A DNA stretch of 64,000 bases, from assembly GCF_022581195.2 (NCBI RefSeq), contig NC_061463.1, positions 4,216,001 through 4,280,000 of the forward strand, read 5' to 3'. Below the pieces are notes generated by a model. It had not been told where the DNA came from, did not search any database, and was given only the letters and a program-made list of their open reading frames with translations. Origin of the DNA: Helicoverpa zea. Taxonomy: Eukaryota > Arthropoda > Insecta > Lepidoptera > Noctuidae. This document shows, one piece after another, positions 27,001-33,982 of the stretch. The number at the start of each line of letters is the position of its first letter. Position 1 is the stretch's first letter. Position numbers and translations under genes: made by a program.

Positions 27001-29750
27001 GTTTTACATGGAGCTATTCCCTATCTGACTTACTCAAGTCAGTTACCCCGGGTAACCCGATAAGCCATGGTCAGACATTCCCATATACCTAAATACTGAT
27101 AAGTATTTAAAAAAGTATGTACCTACGTCATGTAAGAGTATGCATTGTTTTTGAAAGAGTTTTTCCGGCTTGGTCACTCTTTGATCTCTTGAGGAGAGTA
27201 AAACAAATGAATTTTGCCTTACGCCGTGGTGGCGCGAGTACCTACTAAGGTGCAAGAGTAACCACAGAATATAACTTGTATGCGAACAGACCTTGTTTCA
27301 AATCATTAAATACAAATACTAATTCGACCTATTTGACTTATCTAGTCCCACATACATCACAATTATCAGGAATCTGAACTTTCCCGTCGTGTGAGTCATA
27401 GTTATTTATGCAGTATAATTACTATGAAGAAACTCTGACCCCATTGATAGTGTGAAGACGAATATAACTTATTCATAATTAGACAGATCAGAAATAAACG
27501 TTTGTCTAAGTAGTACGAAATTAAGGTCGTAGCCCTAGACCAAAATGTATCGATTAAACAAATTCACTAAAAAAATCACCATTATTGCAGGATAAAAAGG
27601 TCTTAGAGTCCTCGCACACTGCAAACATTTTGTCAGCCGATAGTTTGGTCAGGCTCATAAATCAGTATGAAAATTAATGGTAGTGTGCACATTACCGTGA
27701 TCAGGTAACCGACCGGCATCAAACCTGCCAAAAAGTATGATTGGATTCATAATATTCCTATTGTTAAACTATCGATTGATTTTTACTTTGCAGTATGCGA
27801 GAGCTCTTAAAGATTTTTAAGTAGGTACATAAATTAAAAGTAGAAACTTACCTTAAATTGATTCCGACTCTCCGCCGGGTAAGCCAATTTTATATTTATA
27901 TTGTCCAGAAGAAATTCATTGTGTTCACTATTTCTAACCAGCCCAAACTTTTCTGGTTGTTGACTACAATTCACTAACAGCAGTGCTGAATTATCTTTCA
28001 CGTACACGACAATTTTGATCCATTTATCTACAAAATTGTCATTGAATAGGAAATACACGGAATCCTTCGGCGTGAATAAATCTGAAGTTAAACTCAGTCT
28101 AGAGACACTTTTGTCTGCCGGTCGAAGGCACAAGTTTAGGACTATGCTATTATTCTGATTAATAGAAAAAAGACATGATGATTTTCCGTGGAACATTTTG
28201 AAGATTGCTGTGACTATGAATGGTGGAGCTAGTTTTGTGCCAAGGAGGCCTGTGTCTGTGTCTTTGACTTCCACGCCAGTTTTCGTGACAAATCTAGTGG
28301 AATATGTGTCGCCATTGTAAGATTCTCCTACGAGGTCCGCTTTGTCGGCTGGTGGTTGAAGTAGGTTGAATTTTGTTTCTGGAAAAGAAGATTTTACACG
28401 TTAATTATTTTTGCAAATAAATAGTTAAATTGGTGTACCTGGTGAGGCCCGGGTACCTAATTGGATTCAGGAGGTCAGATATGCAGTCGCTCGTAAAACA
28501 TTGGTACTCAGCGGCATCCGGTTAGACTGGAAGCTGGAGTTGGGAAAATAGCTGGCTAATGAGTTAAATTAGTCTCCTAAGTTATTTTTTTAATTAATAA
28601 AATTATCCTCATGCTGAATAAAAGTAGATACATATATTTCTTATCAGATACCACAAAAATGTTTAACAATGTCACCGAAAAGACTTTATTCTGTAGTCTG
28701 TCGACCTAGCAAATGAAAGAATACCTTATGTTAAGTCGGTGTTATATATGAGTATTTTATACCAATTGGCGCCAAAAAGCTCCCGTGACGGTCACCATTA
28801 GGGCGTGATCAAGATAAGTGTAAACACCAGCCTGTGAGGAACGTCTTTGTGCTTCGTTCAAACGATTGGATTTATTGGGCTAGTCGACTTGAATTGTTTA
28901 CTAATTATTACCTAATGGCTCTTTGTAACGAATGAATAAATTAAGAAAAGTAGAAATAAATTACGAAATGAAAGATGAAATTTTCATTATAATTACATTC
29001 AATAAATACATTTGTCATGTGAATTTTCGGAAAAAAAAGACTTTATTTTATTTAAGTTATCAACAAAAAATAATTATATAATTTTTAGGTATTAGGTTAG
29101 ATACAAAAATAATCATGCAATAAAGAATATTTTTTTCAATGTAACGTATAAATCTAACAATATAGTTAATTTTTCTAGGTTATTTAGGTAGGCTCTTCTG
29201 AATCATTTCAAACGAAGCACGACTGGTAGATGGGGTGTTACTAATTCAGCTATTTGTTTGCTTCCACTTTGACAAATAGCTATAGATAAGAAATTCATGT
29301 TAACTAAGATGTTTATGCTTTCAAATGTACCCACCTTAAATGTGACTATCGACCGATGACCAATATTGGTACGAATTGGTCACTTTCTTTAAAAAATGAC
29401 AATGACCGACGTCAAGATCGGACAGCATTTTCACGCCAGCAGATTTTCGCTTAGAGTTTTTACGAGCGATACATTCTGATCAACAAAAATTAGGCCTTTA
29501 AGTAGGTGGTAAAGTGTCGTCGTTTGAACTGGTCGCATGACATCCGTTCAATACTTTCGGAAAAACCAAGCGAAAATTCTGCTGGTGTAGAAGCGCCATT
29601 ATGGCCATAGTTTGAAGTAAAATAAATGACTGCTGCACTGTTATTGGATGTCTATCCAAGTAGATGCAAATCGTCTTTTGTAAATTGTGAAGGAACTTAC
29701 CAAATGCATCTGTTGCCCTGTACACGACGAATACAGCACAAAGAATATAA
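1..29750 (-). CDS. Mp: Multiplexin-type collagen gene (XV/XVIII class), 5' and 3' incomplete
   Basis: Span of a spliced minus-strand gene; coding parts are listed exon by exon. Order of the product: hydrophobic signal sequence, TSPN/laminin-G-like domain with four cysteines, short acidic and Pro/Thr-rich linker, then Gly-X-Y collagen with one Cys-containing interruption. This order is that of collagens XV/XVIII and insect multiplexin, secreted basement-membrane collagens whose C-terminal endostatin domain would lie beyond position 1. All nine exons are joined by AG/GT sites with compatible phases (2-1, 1-0, 0-0, 0-0, 0-1, 1-0, 0-0, 0-0, 0-), which makes chance unlikely. Introns total about 28 kb, one of 24.2 kb. 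The initiator methionine is in an exon above 29,750 not identified here. Other fibril-associated collagens with TSPN domains are possible but the layout fits multiplexin best. Confidence 0.85.
147..269 (-). CDS. Mp: Multiplexin exon: non-collagenous interruption with Cys-X-Cys, then collagen
   Basis: 123-bp exon, acceptor TTATTAG (271-270), donor GTAAGT (146-141), phase 0 to 0. It opens with an interruption of the triple helix (VCQCSEEVVSTLLLKMPEM) and returns to Gly-X-Y (KGPVGERGPPGYDGRAGPPG). The paired cysteines are placed to form interchain disulphides beside the helix, and the leucine-rich piece could help chain registration; both are inferences. Confidence 0.8.
354..419 (-). CDS. Mp: Multiplexin exon: collagen triplets
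   Basis: 66-bp exon of 22 codons, starting GDIGPQGLRGLEG and ending LKGDKG: uninterrupted Gly-X-Y. Acceptor TTCGCAG (421-420), donor GTAAGA (353-348), phase 0 to 0. Short exons built from whole triplets are typical of collagen genes. Confidence 0.85.
552..883 (-). CDS. Mp: Multiplexin exon: first collagen triple-helix block
   Basis: 332-bp exon with acceptor ATTACAG (885-884) and donor GTAAGT (551-546); phase 1 in, 0 out. After DIFPEKGDKG it consists of unbroken Gly-X-Y triplets. About ten near-copies of a six-residue unit (GEVGQK with A, L, M or P variants) fill its first two thirds, an 18-bp tandem repeat at DNA level. The second part is less regular (GIDGEKGIEGLSGKDGLRG). The many Lys-Gly-Glu/Asp triplets are known to stabilise collagen triple helices through interchain salt bridges. 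The repeat is prone to unit gain or loss. Confidence 0.9.
1865..1910 (-). CDS. Mp: Multiplexin exon: Pro/Thr-rich linker
   Basis: 46-bp exon reading LGESEPPTTTPPDIP plus one base; acceptor AACAG (1912-1911), donor GTAAAC (1864-1859). Pro/Thr/Ser-rich linkers of this kind precede the first collagen block in collagens XV/XVIII and are often O-glycosylated or carry glycosaminoglycan; that modification is inference. Phase 0 in, 1 out, matching the collagen exon. Confidence 0.75.
2775..2795 (-). CDS. Mp: Multiplexin 21-bp micro-exon
   Basis: Seven codons, ITSDIDS, between a pyrimidine-rich acceptor (TTTCCTAG) and donor GTAAGT. Phase 0 on both sides, so it can be skipped without shifting the frame. 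It encodes an acidic, serine-rich piece of the linker between TSPN and collagen domains. The exon is short enough that confidence rests on its two strong splice sites and its position between firm exons. Confidence 0.6.
3206..3380. mobile_element. Harbinger-type MITE, copy 1
   Basis: 175-bp unit with terminal inverted repeats: left GAGTCACCGCACACTG, right (reverse complement) GAGCCCGCACACTGC. The ends match three other copies in this window, two of which keep TTA next to both ends. Small and non-coding. Confidence 0.6.
3617..3685 (-). CDS. Mp: Multiplexin exon: last strand of TSPN domain
   Basis: 69-bp exon, phase 0 to 0, acceptor TTTCAG (3687-3686) and donor GTAAGT (3616-3611). It reads GLIEEISLYTD and ends DSLKNVCYK. 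This closes the TSPN domain; collagen XV/XVIII homologues also end this domain with a strand of the type 'G-I-x-E/Q-L' and a cysteine. It lies 24.2 kb downstream of the preceding exon but fits its phase exactly. Confidence 0.8.
5632..5761 (+). mobile_element. SINE family A, diverged internal fragment
   Basis: Aligns by eye with the 3' half of the SINE at 63592-64000 ('gggttgcctgggtaact', 'ggagatcagataggcagt', 'ccgatcccaacgtag'). It lacks the tRNA-like head. Confidence 0.65.
5849..5944 (-). mobile_element. RTE-type LINE 3' end fragment with (ATG)n tail
   Basis: On the minus strand it reads GGCCTATGTCCAGCAGTGGA, then a (GAT)n run, the same terminal arrangement as the RTE copy at 9619-10170. 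Only about 95 bp remain, too short for coding. Confidence 0.6.
7115..7262 (-). mobile_element. Diverged Helitron fragment
   Basis: Old relative of the 200-bp Helitron units: 'cgcaagaggttttacctgcatcccgtgg' region at the left and 'tcagtccaatagttcctgag' at the right match the inverted order of the better copies. CTAG terminus not preserved. Confidence 0.45.
7270..7375 (+). repeat. Dispersed repeat, copy 1 of 2
   Basis: Shares 'agagttaccgtggccctgat', 'aaaaggc' and 'agtcagtaagagtctaacac' with 21120-21265. Family not identified; no coding capacity. Confidence 0.55.
9619..10170 (-). mobile_element. RTE-type LINE, 5'-truncated copy
   Basis: Minus-strand 3' end of a non-LTR retrotransposon: about 530 bp of reverse-transcriptase C-terminal coding sequence followed by a stop and a (GATGAT)n tail at 9619-9640. 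Severe 5' truncation and a short tandem-repeat tail are hallmarks of RTE-clade insertions. Homology to the family starts near IQLGWAAFGKL, which sets the truncation point near 10,165. Confidence 0.75.
9639..10169 (-). pseudogene. RTE reverse transcriptase, C-terminal fragment
   Basis: About 170 codons open without a stop. Recognisable family signatures are IQLGWAAFGKLRNVF, VMTYGTETWSLT, and WQWAGHIARRADGRW followed by a Trp-rich end. This is the thumb and C-terminal part; the catalytic YADD region is missing, so no activity is possible. The frame stays open, suggesting a fairly recent insertion. Confidence 0.75.
11061..11254 (+). mobile_element. Non-autonomous Helitron, first of a head-to-tail pair
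   Basis: Begins TCTATACTAATACTATAAAG and ends with CTAG at 11251-11254, preceded by a GC-rich region (GCGCGGAAACCGCGGG) able to form the short hairpin usual at Helitron 3' ends. Matches copies at 30489-30688 and 52447-52651. About 194 bp, non-coding. Confidence 0.7.
11255..11446 (+). mobile_element. Non-autonomous Helitron, second of a head-to-tail pair
   Basis: Starts directly at the CTAG of the first copy ('taatatataaagtgg') and ends GGTGAAACCGCG...CTAG at 11443-11446. More diverged than its neighbour, so the pair is probably two events or an old tandem. Confidence 0.6.
11724..12053 (-). mobile_element. SINE family A, nearly complete, internal deletion
   Basis: Contains the tRNA-like head on the minus strand (GTCGTGGTGGCCTAGTGG and a B-box-like GGTTCGATCCC) and the family tail (CCAACATGATTGGGAAAAAG, GGCTCGGAGGATGA). 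About 60 bp are missing in the middle of the 3' half, where 'gagtac' joins 'ccgggcaac'. Confidence 0.75.
12590..13320. repeat. Pair of diverged inverted copies
   Basis: The minus strand of 12600-12770 and the plus strand of 13165-13320 share, in the same order, CCCCATGG, CTGTCGA(C/T)TCTGGGT and TTGGCCATCTCCTTT. This suggests an old inverted-repeat element or two opposite insertions. No coding content. Confidence 0.45.
14315..14413 (+). pseudogene. piggyBac-like transposase, N-terminal remnant
   Basis: ATG followed by 32 sense or stop codons in all: begins MDISSNNPKPGTSARKRTS and stops at TAA near 14411. Low-complexity, Ser/Lys-rich starts are usual in this family. An acidic stretch (DDKDGD) follows at about 14450 in another frame. 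Assigned from position inside the element rather than from a conserved motif. Confidence 0.4.
14624..14737 (+). pseudogene. piggyBac-like transposase, C-terminal Cys-rich domain
   Basis: 37 codons ending at TAG 14735-14737. The end is Cys-rich, with CCDCSKPIC, PLCDNC and KRC. The spacing matches the zinc-binding C-terminal domain of piggyBac transposases, which binds the element's ends. The catalytic aspartates upstream are deleted. Confidence 0.65.
16009..16120 (+). repeat. Dispersed lepidopteran-type repeat fragment
   Basis: Reads 'accgacttaaaaaggagg' and, further on, 'gctgaaccgattttgatg', a pattern I recognise from intergenic DNA of many moths. A shorter relative lies near 24,575. Class unknown. 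Confidence 0.4.
19294..19450 (-). mobile_element. Helitron fragment, 3' end preserved
   Basis: CTAG at 19294-19297 on the minus strand, next to the GC hairpin (CCCGCGGTTTCTCCCGCG on plus). The 5' TC end is lost or diverged beyond 19,450. Confidence 0.55.
19527..19725 (-). mobile_element. LINE 3'-end fragment with TTTTGATTTTGA tail, copy 1
   Basis: Minus strand reads from 'ggggagtttgttccaccac' through 'gtgctgattttcagcctac' to a (TTTTGA)n tail. Matches 21530-21690 and 22762-22945. Tail type and 3' location suggest a non-LTR retrotransposon; the clade is not clear. Confidence 0.5.
20481..20565 (+). mobile_element. RTE-like C-terminus and tail, degraded
   Basis: 'gaagtgtggaagaagaag' then 'gaccaggatgatgatgatg'-like tail: same order as 31409-31556 (Trp-Lys-rich end, then GGAGGATGATGA). 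Much decayed. Confidence 0.35.
21120..21265 (+). repeat. Dispersed repeat, copy 2 of 2
   Basis: Same family as 7270-7375 and longer on its right side ('cacaacgggaggggtcattt', 'gatttttgacgtcgtt'). No coding content. Confidence 0.55.
21530..21690 (+). mobile_element. LINE 3'-end fragment with TTTTGATTTGATTTG tail, copy 2
   Basis: Plus-oriented copy: 'ggggagtttgttgcgccac', 'ttcttcttcccagcgaaaaa', 'aaaaagtgctgttttgcagc', then 'aataaacgatttttgatttg'. The tail resembles a LINE 3' terminus. Confidence 0.5.
22762..22945 (-). mobile_element. LINE 3'-end fragment with AATCAAAATC tail, copy 3
   Basis: Minus-oriented copy of the family at 19527 and 21530, with a short internal duplication ('atgtatgtgttagcc'). 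Confidence 0.5.
26622..26890 (+). mobile_element. SINE family B, complete tRNA-derived copy
   Basis: Starts with a 73-bp tRNA-like head (26624-26696) with box A TGGCGCAATGG and box B GGTTCGATTCC, the RNA polymerase III internal promoter. A unique body follows (26700-26820), then a tail 'ccatggggctaaccgaccgt' and 'gtgtcccgacattatt'. The last unit is duplicated (cgacattattatgtcccgacattatta). Tail-only relatives occur at 44025-44083 and in the hairpin at 62421-62547. Confidence 0.75.
26925..27076 (-). mobile_element. SINE family A, 3' part only
   Basis: Diverged copy of the tail ('atctgcctagccttttccc', 'tcggcttccagtctaattgg', 'gttaccccgggtaaccc'). No tRNA head. Confidence 0.6.
27606..27806. mobile_element. 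Harbinger-type MITE, copy 2, TTA target site
   Basis: 201 bp. Ends: left GAGTCCTCGCACACTGCAAA, right reverse complement GAGCTCTCGCATACTGCAAA; both sides continue to a shared GCCGATAGTTT-like motif. TTA flanks both ends (27603-27605 and 27807-27809), the 3-bp target site of PIF/Harbinger elements. Confidence 0.75.
27852..28378 (-). CDS. Mp: Multiplexin exon: TSPN / laminin-G-like domain
   Basis: 527-bp exon, acceptor AG at 28380-28379, donor GTAAGT at 27851-27846, phase 1 in and 0 out. It begins with the leucine/proline motif NLLQPP found at the start of collagen XV/XVIII TSPN domains, then TGVEVKDTDTGLLG, and alternates beta-strand-like segments (FIVTAIFKMF, WIKIVVYVKDNSALLLVNC). Cysteines in SSCLFS, NLCLRP and VNCSQQ plus one in the next exon match the four-cysteine pattern of this fold. 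The domain is expected to act outside the cell, in matrix or heparan-sulphate binding; that role is inferred from the family. No stop or frameshift is seen. Confidence 0.85.
28379..29700 (-). other. Multiplexin intron between signal exon and TSPN exon
   Basis: 1.3-kb AT-rich intron. It holds one SINE fragment (28440-28556) and nothing else I can assign. Confidence 0.6.
28440..28556 (+). mobile_element. SINE family A, 3' fragment
   Basis: 'aggaggtcagatatgcagtc', 'cattggtactcagcggcatc' and 'ggttagactggaagc' match the family 3' half. Sits about 60 bp upstream of the TSPN exon acceptor. Confidence 0.65.
29701..29750 (-). CDS. Mp: Multiplexin exon: signal-peptide core
   Basis: 50-bp exon preceded on the minus strand by a pyrimidine tract and TTTCAG (acceptor at 29752-29751) and followed by GTAAGT (29700-29695). 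It reads YILCAVFVVYRATDAF, a hydrophobic stretch followed by small residues, as expected for the second half of a secretory signal peptide. It enters in phase 2 and leaves in phase 1, matching the TSPN exon. The n-region and start codon must come from an upstream exon. A GTG or an out-of-frame ATG just upstream at 29770-29772 lies in the acceptor's pyrimidine tract and is not a credible start. Confidence 0.75.
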
Positions 29751-29865
29751 CTGAAACAAAAGAAAAACACATTGTTACTAAAAATATTAATAAAATATAT
29801 TTTCAGCCTGTTTCAAATAAAAAAAAGATCAAAATTATTTATTTTTTTTCAGGTAAATACGACCG

Positions 29866-29908
29866 ACCCCAACATAGTTGGAAAAAGGCTCGGAGGATGA
29901 TGATTTTT
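29866..29908 (+). mobile_element. SINE family A, tail only
   Basis: 'ccgaccccaacatagttgg' followed by 'aaaaaggctcggaggatgat': the last 43 bp of the family. Confidence 0.55.
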
Positions 29909-30488
29909 CAGGTAAATACAGGTAAAGGCAGGTACATATATACAACACCGGAAAATATAGGCACCTTTTTACAAAATTACTTACGAAATCAATATTTACT
30001 CCACTCATATTGTTCAATATCTATACCTATGTATGTACCCAAACCTTCAATTTTTTTTTCTAAATTCCCATGAAAAATGGTTTAAAGTTTTTAAATTAAA
30101 CGATGTCCCAAATACCTATTCAATTAGGTCCCATCTATCAAGGAACTAACTCTAAGCGTTTACTTTCACACTGTTAACCTTTTAGTACGACAGTTGACAC
30201 TTAGTAAAGCACCTAATCCCCGAAGGAATGAAAAATGGCGGGTGAAAACTTGTGGAATTGAAATAGTTTGTGGTTCCAAAGCGATTGTTTGGTACACTCG
30301 ATGTCACTGCTGTTTGGACGTAGGTATAGTTTGGGATGGTGATATTTTAAATTGTTTTCCTTCTAAACATATTATTTAGAAACGGACAATCTTAAAGAAA
30401 TTTTATAAGCGGCTTGGATCTAATGAAAAGTTAGCTCAAAGAGATAATATTATACCTTGAAGACTTAAATCATGTTTGTTGATTATTA

Positions 30489-30688
30489 TCTAAACTAATA
30501 AGTATTATAAAGAGGAAAACTTTGTTTGTTTGGTTGTAATGGATAAACTCAAAAACTACTGGATCAATTTTAAATATTCTTTCACCATTAGAAAGCTATA
30601 TTATCTACGAGTAACATAGGTTATATTTTGTCCCGGTGCGGGCAGAAGCTCCCACGGGACGCGGGTGAAACCGCGGGAAAACGGCTAG
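30489..30688 (+). mobile_element. Non-autonomous Helitron, complete 200-bp copy
   Basis: TC at 30489-30490, TATTATAAAGAGGAAAAC near the 5' end, GCGGGTGAAACCGCGGG hairpin and CTAG at 30685-30688. Helitrons insert between A and T without target duplication; here the 3' neighbour is T. Best preserved plus-strand copy of the family. Confidence 0.75.
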
Positions 30689-31408
30689 TATTAGTCATAA
30701 GTTTGAAATTAAGATTGTCGCTGTCACGTTCTAATGAAAATGATTGCATAGTTTTCCATGATGATCGATTTTACAATTATGAACATTATCATAACTGGTA
30801 TACCTACGCAAAAATACCATTGCAAACAATAAAGACAGTGCAACAGTGAAGTTCTCGATCATTTCAATTATATTTTGAACAAAGTAGGTAATTGGTATAT
30901 AAGTAATGCATGAGTAGATTCTTCAATAAAAGGTCCCAACTTCTCAAAAAACGTTTCTCCTTCACATACCCCTGGCGTGTCTGGAACAGTACTATAAAGG
31001 ACATTACACACCAGCTATAAATACACGTCAGAACACAGCTGACGTGGCCACATAGCTACTCGCCTAGCATGTCACGCAAAGGGTTTCGGGCTTTAGACCA
31101 AGACAAATGTGTTTATTCCGCCTAAGTACTGGAACAACGCCTTTGTTTGTTAAGATGGACACTACTTGGAAGGGTTAGGAGATAAATATGCGGGGGTTGT
31201 ATGAAGTTGGTAGGTGGGGGTTTTTAATTTGTTTTGTTAATGGGGGTTATTGAATGAGAGAGTTGTCGCTAGCTGTCCCGTAGGTCGCAGTAGTCACAAG
31301 CGCACTACGGCACACTACATGCACGCGGTTCCGGATTCAATCCCTAGGTTAGGCTAAAATTGCTTTATGGACTTTAGAAACTTTCATACAGCCTTTACTT
31401 TTTAGCAT

Positions 31409-31556
31409 TGATGGATGGATGGATTGTGTGAAAGTAGATATGGTAAGAAAGAATGTTATGTACTAGTGAGATGACGGCAGATAGAAGAGTATGGAAGGAG
31501 AAAACATGCTGCGCCGACCCCAAATAAAATTGGGATAAGGGCAGGAGGATGATGAG
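31409..31556 (+). mobile_element. RTE-like LINE 3' end (C-terminal codons plus GATGATG tail)
   Basis: Codons for DRRVWKEKTCCADPK followed by a stop, then 'ttgggataagggcaggagga' and 'tgatgag'. The tail is nearly the same as the 3' end of SINE family A, which suggests a LINE/SINE partnership. Confidence 0.5.
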
Positions 31557-32573
31557 CCTTTACTTTTTAGTCGGCAAGTTTACCGTGTTACAACCCGTGC
31601 TGAGGGCAAGTATAACCGCTGCCCTCAAATGCTTCGTTTTTATAATTCCACGTCAGAGGCCATCCGATAGTTGTCGTCTTGTGTCGTCATAAGCCCATTA
31701 AAATATTAGGATGTCGACATATTTTCAAAGAACTAAACTGAATGCTACTAATTGTTTTGATGACAAATAAAAACAACTTCTATTTCAAGATCCAAGATGA
31801 CCTAATTCAAACCTATAGTCGTTTACTATTATTTGTATTATTTCAAATCAATTGAACAGGTGGGCGCTCGGCACATTTATTGAGTGACTTATTGATACAA
31901 GGCGGCAAGTAAATGTTTTGCAATACCGATATTAAATCTTGATTTAGTTTATTAGGTTTACAAAGTTCTGCACCAATAATTTGACTTGAACTGTCAGGCT
32001 TAATAAGGTGCTAAGAGTAAAACTAGTCAATCGATAATTTAGCCTGTGCCCTGCACTGGAAAAATTATAAAAGCCTGATTCAAAATTATTCGCAAAATGG
32101 CTAGTTTCAAATAAAGTGGAAGATTTGTTTTTAGTTCGCAAATAATATAGAAATTAGGCAGTAAATCCGTAAGACCGTCAACCGAACACATGTCAATACA
32201 ATGATGGATAAAACAAAAATAACTCTACATTTGATTTCAAACCAGTAAATTAAAACTACAGTACATTAGAAACTGCATTTCAACTAAAACCCAGTCCCGC
32301 CCTCGGAATTCCTCCTAACGATACACGAGGAATTTGCATTAGATCCATTTGCAAATAAATACAGCAACAAACACTTGTGAGAAGCATACTTACAAACTTA
32401 GAAAATAGCTAGAAATTCGACTATTCCACTATATCGACCCCATTAAAAAACTTCATAATACACAGTTAACTGCATGTGGTTAGGTTCTATATAGGTGTTT
32501 ACGTAAATTACAGAAGGAATTCGAAAAAAAAGCATATCGAATGGTTTATCAAATGAAGCATAATATGTACATA

Positions 32574-32771
32574 TCCATACTAACAAACTGAAGCTGAAGT
32601 GCTTATTTGAAAGCACTATCTCAGGAACTCTTTGAAAATCTTTCTATGTGTGTCTTTCTTTCTAATCTGTGTTAAATAGCCCATTTATCGTAAGAACCTG
32701 TAGGCTACTTTTTATCCAGGTACGCGGAGCAGTTCCAATAGAACTTAAGTGAAACCACTGACGGAAGCTAG
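32574..32771 (+). mobile_element. Diverged Helitron, TC to CTAG
   Basis: TCCATACTAACAAAC at the 5' side; 'tttttatccaggtacgcgga' and 'gaagctag' at the 3' side. Size and order of blocks match the 200-bp family; the hairpin is degraded. Confidence 0.45.
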
Positions 32772-33982
32772 TGTAATTATAACACTCATTAAAAGCACAG
32801 CTGTGAACTATCCTCCGAAATCAAATTCAAAAACTTGTACGCAATATTCATTTACAAATTAATACGTGTCTGAAATATTTATTGCTGGAAGTTTTCATCG
32901 GTTATCTAGACTAGTCTATTCTTAAAAAAATAAAACACCACTTCAGCTGTCAAAATGAAAGATTACTTTCATACTGAATGGAAAATCCCGGTCTACTCAA
33001 TGGAATTTTACGTAGAAAATATTTTTACAATGCTAATTTATATTAGCTGAAGAATTTTGACGCATCACCTACTTTATCTTCAAGACTACTGTTATTAAGA
33101 TTCCTCGTAATGTGTTTATTAATAGACACTTAATTATATAATTATTTTGTAATTTCAGTATCTTGAACAATTCAGTTTCCTACAATCATTTTATATTTAG
33201 GATGACATTTCATTTCCAGAAATTGTAATAATTAAACTCACGAATTTTCTTCTCGTTCCTGAAAATCTTATTTTAGAAATATTATCAGTACCCACCTGAC
33301 GATAATAACGAAGCTTAGTATATTTATCAGCTCTGATAATCCATTCAGAGGCAAATTCTTAATAATCTCAAAACTGGGAATAACTATTAATATTATGAAT
33401 AGGCCAAAATGAAAATCACTACCATTTCCAACCACAGCCGCATTCAATTAAAGCGTGGTACGAATGTCAAAATTAGTAACACCCTCAACTGTCTTATCTT
33501 CAACGGACTCGTTAGTTCTATTTACTTAGCAGTGTAATATCATATCTCTTGACACAGACTAAAATGACTCCCTCAATGCATCTTGTCACACTGAACATTT
33601 CCCCAGAAAACTCTTTGTGAAATTCTACACTGTGACACGCTGTCAGTCGATCGTTGCAAACGCGTATTGACTCATACATGTGTGTGCTTTAATTTTACTT
33701 GTACATGAAATTGCTTTCTGGTAAAATTAAATTAGATATTCGTATGAGGTTTGATGAGGGCTGTGTCGGGGCAGGTATTAATTGAGCCATGTGTAAGTAT
33801 TTCTATGGATGACGTCACAACGTGCGGTGTTCATTTCGTTTCACGTGCCTTCATAATTAATACAACCGCCGTGGATTGGCTTTTTGATGGTCGTATTTGG
33901 TGGTATGTAGAGTTAGAATATATATTTTTTGGTTTATGGGATTCGTTTAGGGGGTTTTACACTTATATCTAATAATAAATAG

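Larger units (their letters stand above)
3686..27851 (-). other. 24.2-kb multiplexin intron between the two TSPN exons
   Basis: Large intron filled with repeats listed separately. Unassigned stretches: 3686-5631 (a possible LINE 3' end rich in TAAATAAATA near 4430-4620), 5946-7114, 7376-9618, 10171-11060, 12054-12590, 13321-13896, 15105-19293, 19726-20480, 20566-21119, 21266-21529, 21691-22761, 22946-26621 and 27077-27605. In these I see only AT-rich sequence, short simple repeats and no coding signal. Two short pieces resemble each other and a common lepidopteran repeat ('accgacttaaaaaggagg', 16009-16120 and around 24,575). Confidence 0.6.
29751..33982. other. Upstream of the signal-peptide exon: no host gene seen
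   Basis: Expected to be the multiplexin first intron or 5' flank. Repeats listed separately: a 43-bp SINE tail (29866-29908), a Helitron (30489-30688), an RTE-like tail (31409-31556) and a diverged Helitron (32574-32771). A tRNA-B-box-like piece (GGTTCCGGATTCAATCCC, about 31,327-31,344) may be a further SINE relic. Elsewhere only AT-rich sequence. Confidence 0.5.

Noticed and set aside
29498..29772. Open frame that could start the collagen gene at a GTG (29770) or ATG (29772)
   Set aside because: GTG is not a credible start in an animal gene and the ATG is out of frame; the region is a pyrimidine tract ending in CAG, a splice acceptor, so the start lies further upstream.
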